From Jannaschia sp. M317 (lineage in GTDB: Bacteria; Pseudomonadota; Alphaproteobacteria; Rhodobacterales; Rhodobacteraceae): 64,000 nt of DNA. The notes beneath the pieces are model-generated. The model saw nothing but the letters and a program-made list of their open reading frames with translations. It was not told the DNA's origin and searched no databases. The position numbers and the translations under genes were made by a program. The DNA lies in contig NZ_CP081155.1 in the NCBI RefSeq assembly GCF_025141175.1, forward strand, positions 766,001 through 830,000, written 5' to 3'. Position 1 is the stretch's first letter. Each line of letters opens with the position of its first letter. This document shows, one piece after another, positions 52,310-61,578 of this stretch.

Positions 52310-53695
52310 ATGAGCGACTACGTCGTCAAGGATATCAGCCTGGCCGCCTACGGCCGCAAGGAACTGGACATTGCCGAAACCGAGATGCCGGGGCTGATGG
52401 CGCTCCGCTCGGAGTATGGCGAGAGCAAGCCCTTGACCGGCGCGCGCATCGTGGGCTCGCTGCACATGACCATTCAGACCGCCGTTCTGATCGAGACGCT
52501 GACGGCGCTGGGCGCTGACGTGCGCTGGGCGTCCTGCAACATCTTTTCGACCCAGGATCACGCGGCGGCGGCCATTGCCGAAGCGGGCGTGCCGGTCTTT
52601 GCGATCAAGGGGCAGTCGCTGGAAGAGCATTGGGACTATCTCGACAAGTCGTTCCTGTTCGACGACGGCCCCAACCTGATCCTGGACGATGGCGGCGATG
52701 CCACGCTCTACGTTCTGCTGGGGGCCCGGATGGAAGCGGGCGAGGATGTGCTGGCCGTTCCCACCTCCGAAGAGGAAGAGGTGATCAAGGCGCAGATCCA
52801 GAAGCGTATGGCCGCCTCGCCGGGCTGGTTCACCAAGACCCGCGACGCGATCAAGGGCGTCTCGGAGGAAACGACAACCGGTGTGCATCGCCTTTATGAC
52901 CTGCACAAGAAGGGCCTGCTGCCCTTCCCGGCGATCAACGTGAACGATTCTGTCACCAAGTCGAAGTTCGACAACAAGTATGGCTGCAAGGAATCGCTGG
53001 TCGACGGCATCCGCCGCGCCACCGACACGATGATGGCGGGCAAGGTTGCGGTCGTCATGGGGTATGGCGACGTTGGCAAAGGCTCTGCCGCATCGTTGCG
53101 GGGCGCCGGTGCCCGCGTGAAGGTCACCGAGGTCGATCCGATCTGCGCGCTGCAGGCGGCGATGGATGGCTTCGAGGTGGTCCTGCTGGAAGACGTGGTG
53201 AGCACCGCCGATATCTTCATCACCACCACCGGCAACAAGGATGTCATCCGCATCGAGCACATGCGCGAGATGAAGGACATGGCGATCGTCGGCAACATCG
53301 GCCACTTCGACAACGAAATCCAGGTCGCGGCCCTGAAGAACCACAAGTGGACGAACATCAAGGAACAGGTGGACATGATCGAGATGCCCTCGGGCCATCG
53401 GATCATCCTGCTCTCCGAAGGGCGTCTGCTGAACCTTGGCAACGCCACCGGTCACCCGTCGTTCGTGATGTCGGCCAGCTTCACCAACCAGGTGCTGGCG
53501 CAAATCGAGCTTTGGACCAAGGGCGAGGAGTATCAGCCCGGCGTCTACATTCTGCCCAAGCACCTGGATGAAAAGGTCGCGCGCCTGCATCTGGGCCGCA
53601 TCGGTGTGAAACTGACGCCGATGTCCAAGGAACAGGCCGACTATATCGGCGTGCCGCAGGACGGGCCGTTCAAGCCGGAACACTACCGCTACTGA
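52310..53695 (+). CDS. ahcY: Adenosylhomocysteinase
   Basis: A 461-residue NAD-dependent hydrolase that splits S-adenosyl-homocysteine to adenosine and homocysteine in the methyl cycle. [22 protein letters not shown] (about 44-65), [16 protein letters not shown], the Lys/Asp block [16 protein letters not shown] (about 212-227) and the NAD motif [20 protein letters not shown] (about 246-265) are present. The C-terminal KPEHYRY that closes the active site of the neighbouring subunit is intact. The 180-base upstream gap was checked for an SAH riboswitch and none was seen. GCAGGAGAG precedes the ATG. Confidence 0.96.
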   Translation: MSDYVVKDISLAAYGRKELDIAETEMPGLMALRSEYGESKPLTGARIVGSLHMTIQTAVLIETLTALGADVRWASCNIFSTQDHAAAAIAEAGVPVFAIKGQSLEEHWDYLDKSFLFDDGPNLILDDGGDATLYVLLGARMEAGEDVLAVPTSEEEEVIKAQIQKRMAASPGWFTKTRDAIKGVSEETTTGVHRLYDLHKKGLLPFPAINVNDSVTKSKFDNKYGCKESLVDGIRRATDTMMAGKVAVVMGYGDVGKGSAASLRGAGARVKVTEVDPICALQAAMDGFEVVLLEDVVSTADIFITTTGNKDVIRIEHMREMKDMAIVGNIGHFDNEIQVAALKNHKWTNIKEQVDMIEMPSGHRIILLSEGRLLNLGNATGHPSFVMSASFTNQVLAQIELWTKGEEYQPGVYILPKHLDEKVARLHLGRIGVKLTPMSKEQADYIGVPQDGPFKPEHYRY

Positions 53696-53717
53696 GCCCT
53701 GGTCACGGAACCAGGCC

Positions 53718-53748
53718 GGGCCGCATCCATCCGGGTGCGGCCCTTTTT
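53718..53748 (+). terminator. Intrinsic terminator of ahcY
   Basis: GGGCCGCA and TGCGGCCC form a perfect 8-base stem (53718-53725 with 53736-53743), 10-base loop, then TTTTT. It begins 23 bases after the stop. Confidence 0.85.
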
Positions 53749-53869
53749 CGTTTTCGGCGGGCGATGACCGCCCGACTGCGCTGATTGCCGCCGATCCCTG
53801 CGGGGCCTGCGGGAACCCGGTGCCACGGTCGGGGGTTCACCGGACATCGCAACCGAAGGAGTTTGCAAA

Positions 53870-54589
53870 ATGAAACCGATGTTCCTGACCACCGTTGCCG
53901 CCGCCGCTCTTCTCGCCACGCAGGTCACTGCGGGTAGCCATGTGGCCGCCGACGCCGACGCCGAAGTGACCATGACCGAAACCACCGTCCCGCTGCTGCC
54001 CACAGAGGGCGAGACCGAGATGACCGCCGAAGGCGACACCGGCGAGGCAGAGACGTTCCGCACGGAAACCGAGGTCGAGATCGCCGACGAAAACCAGCTG
54101 GAGGACGGTGCCGGCACGGGTCTGACCGCCCAGGCCCCGATTCTCGGCAGCGACGTGGTGATCGAGAATGGCCCCGTCACCGGTATCGCCATGGATGACG
54201 AGGCCAATCCCCTGATCGACACAGAGGCCGATGTCGAACCGGAAATGGCCGTGCTTGAGGCAACCGACGGCATCTACGGCACATTCGCGTCTGCTGCCGT
54301 CCGTGACCTGGTGGGGATGAACGTCCTGGCAATGGACGGCGATGATGTGGGCGAGGTCGAGGCCCTGGTGCGGACCGCGGGCGATGTCAGCGCCATCGTC
54401 GGGGTCGGGGGTTTCCTTGGACTTGGCGAACACGACGTCGCGATTCCGCTGTCGAAGTTCACCATGAGCGACGGGGCCCTGATGTTGCCGGGCATGACCG
54501 AAGATCAGGTCGAAGCCATGGCCGAATACGAAGGTGACGCCGATGAGTTGCCTTTGACGGTCACGGTCGCAGGCGACCCCATCGAGTGA
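53870..54589 (+). CDS. Exported acidic PRC-barrel protein
   Basis: A 239-residue protein with a signal peptide (MKPMFLTTVAAAALLATQVT, cut near TAG). The mature N-terminal part (about 23-130) is very rich in Glu, Asp and Thr and probably disordered. The C-terminal part from GIYGTFASAAVRDLVGMNVL (about 134-153) to GVGGFLGLGEHDVAIPL is a PRC-barrel, a small beta-barrel domain found in ribosome-maturation factors and in exported proteins. It is the shorter paralogue of the gene at 54763, with which it shares the barrel. GAAGGAG lies ten bases before the ATG. The binding partner is unknown. Confidence 0.85.
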   Translation: MKPMFLTTVAAAALLATQVTAGSHVAADADAEVTMTETTVPLLPTEGETEMTAEGDTGEAETFRTETEVEIADENQLEDGAGTGLTAQAPILGSDVVIENGPVTGIAMDDEANPLIDTEADVEPEMAVLEATDGIYGTFASAAVRDLVGMNVLAMDGDDVGEVEALVRTAGDVSAIVGVGGFLGLGEHDVAIPLSKFTMSDGALMLPGMTEDQVEAMAEYEGDADELPLTVTVAGDPIE

Positions 54590-54600
54590 TTTCTACCCTT

Positions 54601-54632
54601 GCTGCACCCCCGGCCCCGGCCAGGGGTGCAGC
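54601..54632. terminator. Stem-loop between the two PRC-barrel genes
   Basis: GCTGCACCCC and GGGGTGCAGC form a perfect 10-base stem with a 12-base loop, 12 bases after the stop. There is no T-run. It could attenuate read-through from one paralogue into the other. Confidence 0.5.
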
Positions 54633-54762
54633 GATTCCGAGGGCCGGAACGCAACGCCCAGGTGATTGGTTCCATTTACTTTTGTTGCCCCTATTCAAGG
54701 GAACGCATGTCCGGGTTGTTCGTTTGATAGACACTGCAAACGCAAACCGGGAGATATCTCCG

Positions 54763-56100
54763 ATGAATACGCACAAGCTCTTGCTGAGTGGTGTCGCGAC
54801 CGCCGCTCTTCTCGCACATTCCGCCTTCGCACAGGACACCGACACCGCTCTGGAGAACGATGTCGAGGCCCTTGGCACCGAAATCTCGCAGGAAATGAAC
54901 GAGCTGGAAAATGAAACCGAAATGTTCCTTGCGGACGTTGACGGCAATCCGGCCATGGACACCGACGGTCGCCCGCTGATGGCAGACGCCGATGGCCGCC
55001 TGACCGACACCGACGGCACCATTCTTCTGAACGACGATGGCACCGAGCGTCTCGCCGAGGCCGAAGGCTTCCGCATGGAACAGCGCATCGTCGAGGGCGG
55101 CACCCTGTCCGCCAACGCAATGGGCGGCCAGATCGTGGTCGAACAGCCCGACGCGCAGGTTGACGTGTCGGTCGCCGACCCCGTGGTCACCGTCGATCAG
55201 GCCCGTCCGGAGGTTCTGGTCGAGCAGGCCCAGCCCGAGATCACCGTGACCGTGGCCGAGCCGACCGTGACCGTCGAGCAGCAGGCCCCGATCATCACCA
55301 TCGAGCAGGCACAGCCCGAGGTCGTCGTGATGATCCCCGAGCCGACCATCACCGTCCGCATGCCCGAGCCCGACGTGAACGTCGCGACCGCCGAGCCGGA
55401 AATCTCGGTTCAGCAGCCGCAACCGATCGTCCGCTTCGTGCGCCCCGAGCCGAAGATCATGATCCAGGAGTCGGAGCCGAACGTGCAGGTCACCCAAGCC
55501 GAGCCCGAGATCCGCGTGAACCGCGCCGCAGAGGCCGCCGTCTCGATCGAGCAGGCCGATGCCAATGTGACCATCGAATCCGAAGGCGAAGGCAACGTCG
55601 TCGTCTCTGACGCCGAGCCGGTGGTGAACATCGAAAAGGCCGAAGACGCCGACATCATGGTCGAGCAGGCCGAAGCGGATGTGACCATCGAAGAAGCCGA
55701 CGCAAACGTGCGCGTCATGGCCGACACCGACGTCGAGGCAGAGACAGACGCCGTCGTGGTCGCCGATGTCGATACCCAGTCCACTGGCCTGTACGGTGCC
55801 TTTGCCGACGCCCGTGTCGCTGACCTCGTGGGGATGAATGTCCTGGGCGAAACCGGCAATGACGTGGGCGAAGTCGACCGCCTGATCTCTACCGGGTCCG
55901 AACTGGTTGCGGTCGTGGGTGTTGGTGGTTTCCTGGGTCTGGGCGAACATGACGTCGCCATTCCGCTGGACCGCTTCGCGATGTCCGAAGACGGCCTGAT
56001 CCTGAACTCCCTCACCGAGGAAGAGCTGGAGAACATGCCCGAATGGGACCGCGAGGGCGAAGTTCTGCCGCTCGACGTCGTTGTCCGCGACACCTACTGA
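54763..56100 (+). CDS. Exported PRC-barrel protein with DxDG block and nonapeptide repeats
   Basis: A 445-residue acidic protein. Order: signal peptide (1-23, cut at AFA-QD); acidic helical part (about 24-57); five D-x-D-G-type motifs at 58-61, 66-69, 75-78, 82-85 and 90-93 (the last NDDG), resembling calcium-binding loops; a linker to 126; thirteen uninterrupted 9-residue repeats at 138-254 of form A/P-E-P-x-V/I-x-V-x-Q with proline every nine residues; degenerate repeats to 320; and a PRC barrel from GLYGAFADARVADLVGMNVL (342-361) to GVGGFLGLGEHDVAIPL. The alternating hydrophobic pattern suggests a beta-solenoid. It is a tandem paralogue of the previous gene. Function unknown; a periplasmic or surface structural role is inferred. 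Confidence 0.8.
   Translation: MNTHKLLLSGVATAALLAHSAFAQDTDTALENDVEALGTEISQEMNELENETEMFLADVDGNPAMDTDGRPLMADADGRLTDTDGTILLNDDGTERLAEAEGFRMEQRIVEGGTLSANAMGGQIVVEQPDAQVDVSVADPVVTVDQARPEVLVEQAQPEITVTVAEPTVTVEQQAPIITIEQAQPEVVVMIPEPTITVRMPEPDVNVATAEPEISVQQPQPIVRFVRPEPKIMIQESEPNVQVTQAEPEIRVNRAAEAAVSIEQADANVTIESEGEGNVVVSDAEPVVNIEKAEDADIMVEQAEADVTIEEADANVRVMADTDVEAETDAVVVADVDTQSTGLYGAFADARVADLVGMNVLGETGNDVGEVDRLISTGSELVAVVGVGGFLGLGEHDVAIPLDRFAMSEDGLILNSLTEEELENMPEWDREGEVLPLDVVVRDTY
55174..55524 (+). repeat. Thirteen in-frame 27-base repeats within the PRC-barrel gene
   Basis: This segment codes for residues 138-254 of the protein above. It consists of exactly thirteen 27-base units, each coding for a nonapeptide with proline at position 3 and no insertion or deletion between units. 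DNA identity between units is partial, so the array is old or under protein-level selection. Degenerate units continue to about 55722. Confidence 0.85.
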
Positions 56101-56121
56101 TCCCATTGGAATCACGTTTTG

Positions 56122-56146
56122 GAAAGGCCCCCACGCGGGGCCTTTC
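56122..56146 (+). terminator. Stem-loop after the repeat protein gene
   Basis: GAAAGGCCCC and GGGGCCTTTC form a perfect 10-base stem with a 5-base loop, 21 bases after the stop. The following TGCTGTCT is only weakly T-rich. Confidence 0.7.
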
Positions 56147-56177
56147 TGCTGTCTATCCCCTGCCCTAGTTGACGATC

Positions 56178-56879
56178 ATGCGCTTGTTTCTTCGTCTCGC
56201 CTCGCTGTCGGCCCTGCTTGCGGCCCTGGGTTGGGGTGGAAATTACCTTTTGACCGATCCCAACAGCCCTCTGCCTGCAGAGATGAACCCGACCCTGCCG
56301 CTGGATCTTTCGCGACCTGAAAGCGGGCTGACCGGGTTCAAACTGCGCCGTGCGCTTGCCAGCGATGCGACCTGTCTCGCCGCGTTGAAAACGGGGGCGA
56401 CCTTTGATCTGATGCCCCCGCTAGAGACGGAAAACCCGCAGTGCGGCATCGCCCCTCGGGTTCGCCTGTCGGCGGTGGGTCCGGCGCGTCTGGCCCCGGT
56501 CGAAACCGCTTGTGAAACCGCGCTGCGTCTTGCGGCCTGGCGGGCCTATGTCCTGCCTGAGGCGGAATCGCAGTTGGGCATCCCGGTGACCGAACTGGCC
56601 CACCAGGGCAGCTACAATTGCCGACCGATCCGGGGCGGCACCCGGATGAGCACCCATGCCACCGCCCGGGCCATCGACATCCGCGGCGTCACATTGGCGG
56701 ATGGTCGCCTGCTGCCGCTGTCGGGAAACTGGTCCGGCGATGGCCCCGAGGCCGCCTTTTGGAGGGGGCTGCGCGATGGCGGATGCGATTGGTTCACCAC
56801 CGTGCTCGGCCCCGACTTCAACGCGGCTCATGCCGATCACCTGCATCTGCAATCCGGTGGCTGGGGCACCTGCCGCTAG
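56178..56879 (+). CDS. Extensin-like family protein (LAS-type metallopeptidase fold)
   Basis: A 233-residue exported or membrane-anchored protein with an N-terminal hydrophobic segment (LFLRLASLSALLAALGWGG). CETALRLAAWRAYVLPEA, ELAHQGSYNCRPIRGG and STHATARAIDIRGVTLADG (His and Asp ligands) with HADHLHLQSGG (H-x-H, near the C-terminus) match the extensin-like C-terminal domain. The ligand set H-x6-D ... H-x-H is that of LAS zinc peptidases, so it may cut cell-wall peptides. Despite the name there is no link to plant extensin. The ATG at 56178 is used; an in-frame TTG three codons earlier is also possible. Confidence 0.85.
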   Translation: MRLFLRLASLSALLAALGWGGNYLLTDPNSPLPAEMNPTLPLDLSRPESGLTGFKLRRALASDATCLAALKTGATFDLMPPLETENPQCGIAPRVRLSAVGPARLAPVETACETALRLAAWRAYVLPEAESQLGIPVTELAHQGSYNCRPIRGGTRMSTHATARAIDIRGVTLADGRLLPLSGNWSGDGPEAAFWRGLRDGGCDWFTTVLGPDFNAAHADHLHLQSGGWGTCR

Positions 56880-56964
56880 TTTTTCCTTTATTTCCGGCGC
56901 CACGCTGACCAACATGCGCGCGAGGCGCCCAGCGTCCGACGGGGAAGAACCAAGAGGGATCAAG

Positions 56965-57306
56965 ATGAGCAAACGTGACGAGCTGATCGGCAAATACGCC
57001 GACGACATCCGCAAGAAGATCGGCGAAGAGCCGGACATGGACTTGCTGCGCAAGGTCACCATCGGCTGCGGCCCGTCGATCTACAACGCCGACAGCGAGA
57101 CCGTCGCGTCCAGCCAACAGGGCGAAATGGACACGGTGAAGAACAACTTCCTCATCAAGAAACTGGGCCTGTCGGACGGGCCGGCCCTGGACGAGGGGCT
57201 GAACGCGGTGATCGAAAAATACGGACGCTCCAACAGCAACAAGTACCGGGCGGTCGTCTACTACATGCTGACCAGGCATTTCGGCAAAGAAAGCGTCTAC
57301 GGCTGA
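56965..57306 (+). CDS. DUF2853 family protein
   Basis: A 113-residue cytoplasmic protein: MSKRDELIGKYADDIRKK, KVTIGCGPSIYNADSETVA (about 30-48), MDTVKNNFLIKKLGL and SNKYRAVVYYMLTRHFGKE match DUF2853. It is highly charged and helical. No function is known; a structure has been described for the family but no ligand. AGAGGGA lies 8-9 bases before the ATG. Confidence 0.88.
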   Translation: MSKRDELIGKYADDIRKKIGEEPDMDLLRKVTIGCGPSIYNADSETVASSQQGEMDTVKNNFLIKKLGLSDGPALDEGLNAVIEKYGRSNSNKYRAVVYYMLTRHFGKESVYG

Positions 57307-57330
57307 CGCAGGCACCAGCTGCCGCGCCTG

Positions 57331-57810
57331 TCAGGTCGCGGCAGCCATTCTGTCCCAGCGATCCTGGAACAGTTTGCAAAAGGCCGGATCGTAGCCGCGC
57401 AGAAAGACGTGCCTGCGGAACAAGGTCCTGTCCCTGAACAGCAGGCGCGCCTGATTTGCGATCTCACGATCGACATCGGCGGCGTCGAACAGGTCGTTTC
57501 GCTGTGCGATCCACATGTTGTAGGGCACGTATATCTTGATGAAGGAGATGCACATCTTCTTGATCTCTGGGTGGCTCAATCCGCCGATCAGATGGTTCTG
57601 CCGTTCCAGATCCTGTAGATCCTCGTCCGCCATCACCGCCAGGTTGTAGTTGCGCCAATCGGTCTGCCCGCTCCGGGTGACTTCGTTTTTCAGCGCGCTC
57701 TTGGTCCAGCTATCGACGAGATAGGCCAGAGAGGCCGTGGCGGTCGCGCCGACGGCGCCGACCAGCAGTGTCAGCCAGTCCAGCAGATCGACGTGAATTG
57801 CATCCGGCAT
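57331..57810 (-). CDS. Membrane-anchored protein of unknown function
   Basis: A 159-residue protein with one N-terminal membrane helix (about 8-29, DLLDWLTLLVGAVGATATAS) and a soluble C-terminal part containing DWRNYNLAVMADEDLQDLER, YVPYNMWIAQRNDLFDAADV and RDRTLFRRHVFLRGYDPAFC. No family is recognised. It is divergent from clpB and shares the 192-base gap, and its end is 24 bases from convergent DUF2853. Confidence 0.6.
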   Translation of the reverse strand: MPDAIHVDLLDWLTLLVGAVGATATASLAYLVDSWTKSALKNEVTRSGQTDWRNYNLAVMADEDLQDLERQNHLIGGLSHPEIKKMCISFIKIYVPYNMWIAQRNDLFDAADVDREIANQARLLFRDRTLFRRHVFLRGYDPAFCKLFQDRWDRMAAAT

Positions 57811-57894
57811 GGGGCCATTCCCGTGCGTCTGTCGCGGCCGTAAAGCGTAGGTTTCGAATGCCGTCCGTCCCCGCAGATTTCCCGTGCCGAGAGG

Positions 57895-57923
57895 GTTGCA
57901 GATCGGCAACAGTCGCCCCATCT
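57895..57923 (+). promoter_or_regulatory. Candidate heat-shock (RpoH) promoter of clpB
   Basis: GTTGCAG (57895-57901) and CCCCATCT (57916-57923), 14 bases apart, resemble the CTTGAAA and CCCCATNT elements of sigma-32 promoters with allowed spacing. It lies about 80 bases upstream of the clpB start. The minus-10 element is a perfect match; the minus-35 is partial. Confidence 0.5.
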
Positions 57924-58002
57924 CCCTCAGTGAGGTCCGTAACGGACCCGTGCCGGTTCCGGGCGGGTTCCACATCGGGCGCTTTTGCGAAGGAGACAGA
58001 GG

Positions 58003-60618
58003 ATGAACCTCGAAAAATTCACCGAACGCGCGCGGGGGTTCCTGAACGCTGCGCAAACCATCGCCAGCCGCGAAGGCCACCAGCAGCTGATGCCGGAGCA
58101 TCTGCTCAAGGCGATCCTGGACGACGACCAGGGCATGGCCGCCAATCTGATCACCGCTTCGGGTGGATCTGCGGACCGGGTGCGGGACGCGGTGGACGCC
58201 GCCGTCGCCAAACTGCCGCAGGTGTCGGGCGATGCCGGACAGGTCTTTGTGTCCCGAGAGCTGACCAAGGTGCTGGCCGAGGCCGAAAGCGTGGCCAAGA
58301 AGGCAGGCGATTCCGTCGTGCCTGTCGAACGGGTCCTGACTGCGCTGGCGCTCGTCAAATCCAAGGCCAAGACCGCGTTGGAGGCCGGGGCTGTGACCGC
58401 CCAGGGTCTGAACGCCGCCATCAACGACGTCCGCAAGGGACGCACCGCCGACAGCGCCTCGGCCGAGGACACCTATGAGGCGTTGCAGAAATATGCCCGC
58501 GACCTGACCGAGGCCGCGCGCGAGGGCAAGATCGACCCGATCATCGGCCGCGACGAGGAAATCCGCCGCGCCATGCAGGTCCTGTCGCGCCGCACCAAGA
58601 ACAACCCGGTTCTGATCGGCGAGCCGGGGACCGGCAAGACCGCCATCGCCGAGGGCCTGGCCCTGCGCATCGTCGACGGTGATGTGCCCGAAAGCCTGCG
58701 CAACAAGCGGCTCATGGCGTTGGACATGGGGGCCTTGATTGCGGGCGCAAAGTACCGCGGGGAATTCGAGGAACGTCTGAAGGCCGTGTTGTCCGAGGTG
58801 ACCGCCGCCGCCGGCGAGGTCATCTTGTTCATCGACGAGATGCACACGCTGGTCGGCGCGGGCAAGGCCGACGGCGCCATGGACGCCGCCAACCTGATCA
58901 AGCCCGCGTTGGCGCGCGGTGAACTGCATTGCGTCGGGGCCACCACCTTGGATGAATATCGCAAGTATGTGGAAAAGGACGCGGCCCTGGCCCGCAGGTT
59001 CCAGCCCCTCGTGGTCGAAGAGCCGACGGTGGAGGACACCATTTCGATCCTGCGCGGGATCAAGGAAAAGTATGAGCTGCACCACGGCGTGCGGATCAGC
59101 GATTCCGCGCTGGTGGCCGCCGCGACCCTGTCAAACCGCTACATCACGGACCGCTTTCTGCCGGACAAGGCCATCGACCTGATGGACGAGGCCGCATCAC
59201 GGTTGCGGATGGAGGTGGACTCGAAGCCAGAAGAACTGGACGCGCTGGACCGCGACATCCTGCAAAAGCAGATCGAGGTGGAGGCCCTGCGCCTGGAGGA
59301 TGATCAGGCCTCCAAGGACCGGCTGGAAAAGCTGGAGCGGGAGTTGGGCGAGGTGCAGCAGCAAAGCGCTGAGATGACCGCACAGTGGCAGGCCGAACGC
59401 GACAAGCTGGAAGGCGCGCGCGACCTGAAGGAACAGCTCGACCATCTGCGGGTGGAACTGGACCAGGCCAAGCGCGACGGCAACTTTGCCCGGGCCGGAG
59501 AACTGCAATACGGCACCATTCCGGGCCTGGAGAAGCAGCTGGCCGAAGCCGAAGCCGCCGAATCCGAGATGATGGTCGAGGAGGCCGTGCGCCCCGAGCA
59601 GATCGCCTCGGTCGTGGAGCGTTGGACCGGCATCCCCATGAGCCGGATGCTGGAAGGTGAGCGCGACAAGCTGTTGCGGATGGAGGATGAGCTGGGCCGA
59701 CGGGTCATCGGCCAACGTCAGGCGGTGACCGCCGTGGCGAACGCCGTCCGCCGGGCGCGTGCCGGCCTCAATGACGAAGCCCGCCCGCTGGGGTCGTTCC
59801 TGTTCCTGGGCCCGACCGGCGTCGGCAAGACGGAGCTGACCAAAGCCCTGGCCGAGTTCCTGTTCGACGACGACGGGGCCATGGTGCGGATCGACATGTC
59901 CGAGTTCATGGAAAAGCACTCCGTCGCCCGCCTGATCGGCGCGCCTCCGGGGTATGTCGGCTATGATGAGGGCGGTGTCCTGACCGAGGCCGTGCGGCGC
60001 AGGCCCTATCAGGTCGTGCTGTTCGACGAGGTCGAGAAAGCGCACCCGGACGTATTCAACGTGCTGTTGCAGGTGCTGGACGACGGGATCCTGACCGACG
60101 GTCAGGGGAGAAAGGTCGATTTCAAGCAGACCTTGATCATCCTGACGTCGAACCTGGGTGCGCAGGCGCTGAGCCAGCTGCCTGACGGGGCCGATGCGGC
60201 CCAGGCCAAGCGGGACGTGATGGACGCGGTACGCGCGCATTTCAGGCCCGAGTTCCTGAACCGTCTGGACGAGACCATCATCTTCGACCGCCTTGCGCGG
60301 GGCGATATGGATGGGATCGTGGACATCCAGGTGGCGCGTCTGGCCAAGCGTCTAGCGGGGCGGAAGATCACGCTTACGCTGGATGAGACGGCCAAGAAAT
60401 GGCTGGCCGAAGAAGGCTACGATCCGGTGTTCGGGGCCCGTCCGCTGAAGCGGGTGATCCAGCGTGCGTTGCAGAACCCCTTGGCCGAGATGCTGTTGAG
60501 CGGCGCGGTCGGGGACGACAGCGTGGTCCCTGTCAGCGCATCGGACGGCGGACTGATCATCGGGGATCGGGTGGCGACATCAGACCGGAAACCGCCAGAG
60601 GATGCGGTCGTCCACTGA
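58003..60618 (+). CDS. clpB: ATP-dependent disaggregase ClpB
   Basis: An 871-residue AAA+ chaperone that, with DnaK, extracts proteins from aggregates. Order: N-terminal double Clp repeat (1-145), first AAA domain with GEPGTGKT (206-213), the coiled-coil middle domain with its long M region (about 400-520), second AAA domain with GPTGVGKT (603-610) and the C-terminal D2-small domain. Pore tyrosine in [12 protein letters not shown] and [14 protein letters not shown] are present. The start [13 protein letters not shown] is preceded by AAGGAGA. The length fits the bacterial full-length form. Confidence 0.97.
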   Translation: MNLEKFTERARGFLNAAQTIASREGHQQLMPEHLLKAILDDDQGMAANLITASGGSADRVRDAVDAAVAKLPQVSGDAGQVFVSRELTKVLAEAESVAKKAGDSVVPVERVLTALALVKSKAKTALEAGAVTAQGLNAAINDVRKGRTADSASAEDTYEALQKYARDLTEAAREGKIDPIIGRDEEIRRAMQVLSRRTKNNPVLIGEPGTGKTAIAEGLALRIVDGDVPESLRNKRLMALDMGALIAGAKYRGEFEERLKAVLSEVTAAAGEVILFIDEMHTLVGAGKADGAMDAANLIKPALARGELHCVGATTLDEYRKYVEKDAALARRFQPLVVEEPTVEDTISILRGIKEKYELHHGVRISDSALVAAATLSNRYITDRFLPDKAIDLMDEAASRLRMEVDSKPEELDALDRDILQKQIEVEALRLEDDQASKDRLEKLERELGEVQQQSAEMTAQWQAERDKLEGARDLKEQLDHLRVELDQAKRDGNFARAGELQYGTIPGLEKQLAEAEAAESEMMVEEAVRPEQIASVVERWTGIPMSRMLEGERDKLLRMEDELGRRVIGQRQAVTAVANAVRRARAGLNDEARPLGSFLFLGPTGVGKTELTKALAEFLFDDDGAMVRIDMSEFMEKHSVARLIGAPPGYVGYDEGGVLTEAVRRRPYQVVLFDEVEKAHPDVFNVLLQVLDDGILTDGQGRKVDFKQTLIILTSNLGAQALSQLPDGADAAQAKRDVMDAVRAHFRPEFLNRLDETIIFDRLARGDMDGIVDIQVARLAKRLAGRKITLTLDETAKKWLAEEGYDPVFGARPLKRVIQRALQNPLAEMLLSGAVGDDSVVPVSASDGGLIIGDRVATSDRKPPEDAVVH

Positions 60619-60636
60619 CCCGGAAATTCACGGATT

Positions 60637-60660
60637 GGGGGCCTCTCGGGGCCCCCTTTT
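60637..60660 (+). terminator. Intrinsic terminator of clpB
   Basis: GGGGGCC and GGCCCCC form a 7-base stem (60637-60643 with 60650-60656), 6-base loop, followed by TTTT, 18 bases after the stop. Confidence 0.8.
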
Positions 60661-60909
60661 CACGTTCTGGGGGAACTTTTGCGGGGCTTGGCACCGACGT
60701 TCCGGCACCGTCAGACCAGCGAAATGATCACGGCGTTTCACGAATTTGTGACTGGGTTTTCCGGGGCGGGCTGCTTAGCCAGCCCGCCGATTTCGTCAAT
60801 GGTGCACGGCGTCACGGGGCGCTCTGGACGGGTGGGCATTCACGCCCAGATGACCCATCGACCCTGCACGAAGCAGCGGTCCTGACCCCTTCTCAATGGA
60901 GAGACTTCA
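60661..60909. other. Gene-free gap before the fasciclin gene
   Basis: This roughly 250-base gap shows no convincing gene. It contains a perfect 9-base stem GGCGGGCTG / CAGCCCGCC at 60765-60788 with a 6-base loop and an A/T-rich stretch at 60720-60760 that could hold the fasciclin promoter. A GGAAC at 60673 resembles an extracytoplasmic-sigma minus-35 box but has no partner at the right distance. Confidence 0.45.
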
Positions 60910-61395
60910 ATGCTTCGGAAAACCCTGATCGCCATGACCGCAACCGCCGCGCTGTCCGTTCCGGCCCTGGCCGACGGTCATTCCAAGAACATCGTCGAGA
61001 CAGCCGCCGCCGCCGGTGACTTTGGCACCCTGCTGGCCGCGGCAGAGGCTGCGGGCCTGGTCGAGACCCTGACCAGCGAAGGGCCGTTCACGGTCTTCGC
61101 CCCGACGGACACGGCCTTTGCCGCCCTTCCGGAGGGCACCGTCGATACGCTGCTGCTGCCGGAAAACAAGGACCAGCTGACCAGCATTCTGCTGTATCAC
61201 GTCGTGCCCGGCAAAGTGATGTCCACCGATCTGAGCGACGGCCTGGAGGCCCCGACCGCCCTTGAGGGGCAGTCCGTGACGGTCAGCATGGGCGACACCG
61301 TGATGATCGGCGATGCCACGGTCGTCGCCGCCGATGTCGAGGCGTCGAACGGCGTCATCCACGTCATCGACGCGGTGCTTCTGCCGGCCAGCTGA
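60910..61395 (+). CDS. Exported fasciclin (FAS1) domain protein
   Basis: A 161-residue protein with a signal peptide ([20 protein letters not shown], cut at ALA-DG) and a single FAS1 domain. H1 is [20 protein letters not shown] (about 61-80), the YH motif is [13 protein letters not shown] (about 97-109) and H2 is [11 protein letters not shown] at the C-terminus. FAS1 domains mediate adhesion or protein contacts outside the cell; the bacterial single-domain form is widespread with no fixed partner. It has GGAGAG upstream. Confidence 0.93.
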   Translation: MLRKTLIAMTATAALSVPALADGHSKNIVETAAAAGDFGTLLAAAEAAGLVETLTSEGPFTVFAPTDTAFAALPEGTVDTLLLPENKDQLTSILLYHVVPGKVMSTDLSDGLEAPTALEGQSVTVSMGDTVMIGDATVVAADVEASNGVIHVIDAVLLPAS

Positions 61396-61418
61396 CCCTT
61401 GGCGACCTGACATCCATG

Positions 61419-61450
61419 CGACCCGTCGGATCCGTCCGGCGGGTCGTTTT
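61419..61450 (+). terminator. Intrinsic terminator of the fasciclin gene
   Basis: CGACCCG (61419-61425) pairs with CGGGTCG (61440-61446); an inner CGG/CCG extends it. TTTT follows at 61447-61450. It starts 23 bases after the stop. Confidence 0.8.
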
Positions 61451-61578
61451 ACGTCCGGCTGGCGGCCCGCGGGCGAAGGCATCGCCGCCAGCCGCGATCA
61501 CGGCGCCGTGGTCAGACGTGGGTTGCATCATCGGCGAGGCCGGAACACTTTGACCGCGACCAGACAGAGGGCGCGCGT

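Noticed and set aside
55174..55524. Repeat array considered as a CRISPR or DNA tandem repeat
   Set aside because: The 27-base units are in frame, code for a conserved nonapeptide and have no spacer-repeat pattern, so this is a protein repeat.
60673..60703. Extracytoplasmic-sigma (EcfG-like) promoter GGAAC...CGTT before the fasciclin gene
   Set aside because: The spacing of 21 bases is too long for the usual 16-18, and no other minus-10 match is present.
60679..60885. Possible 68-residue gene in the clpB-fasciclin gap
   Set aside because: There is no ribosome-binding site, the composition is atypical and a 9-base hairpin cuts through its middle.
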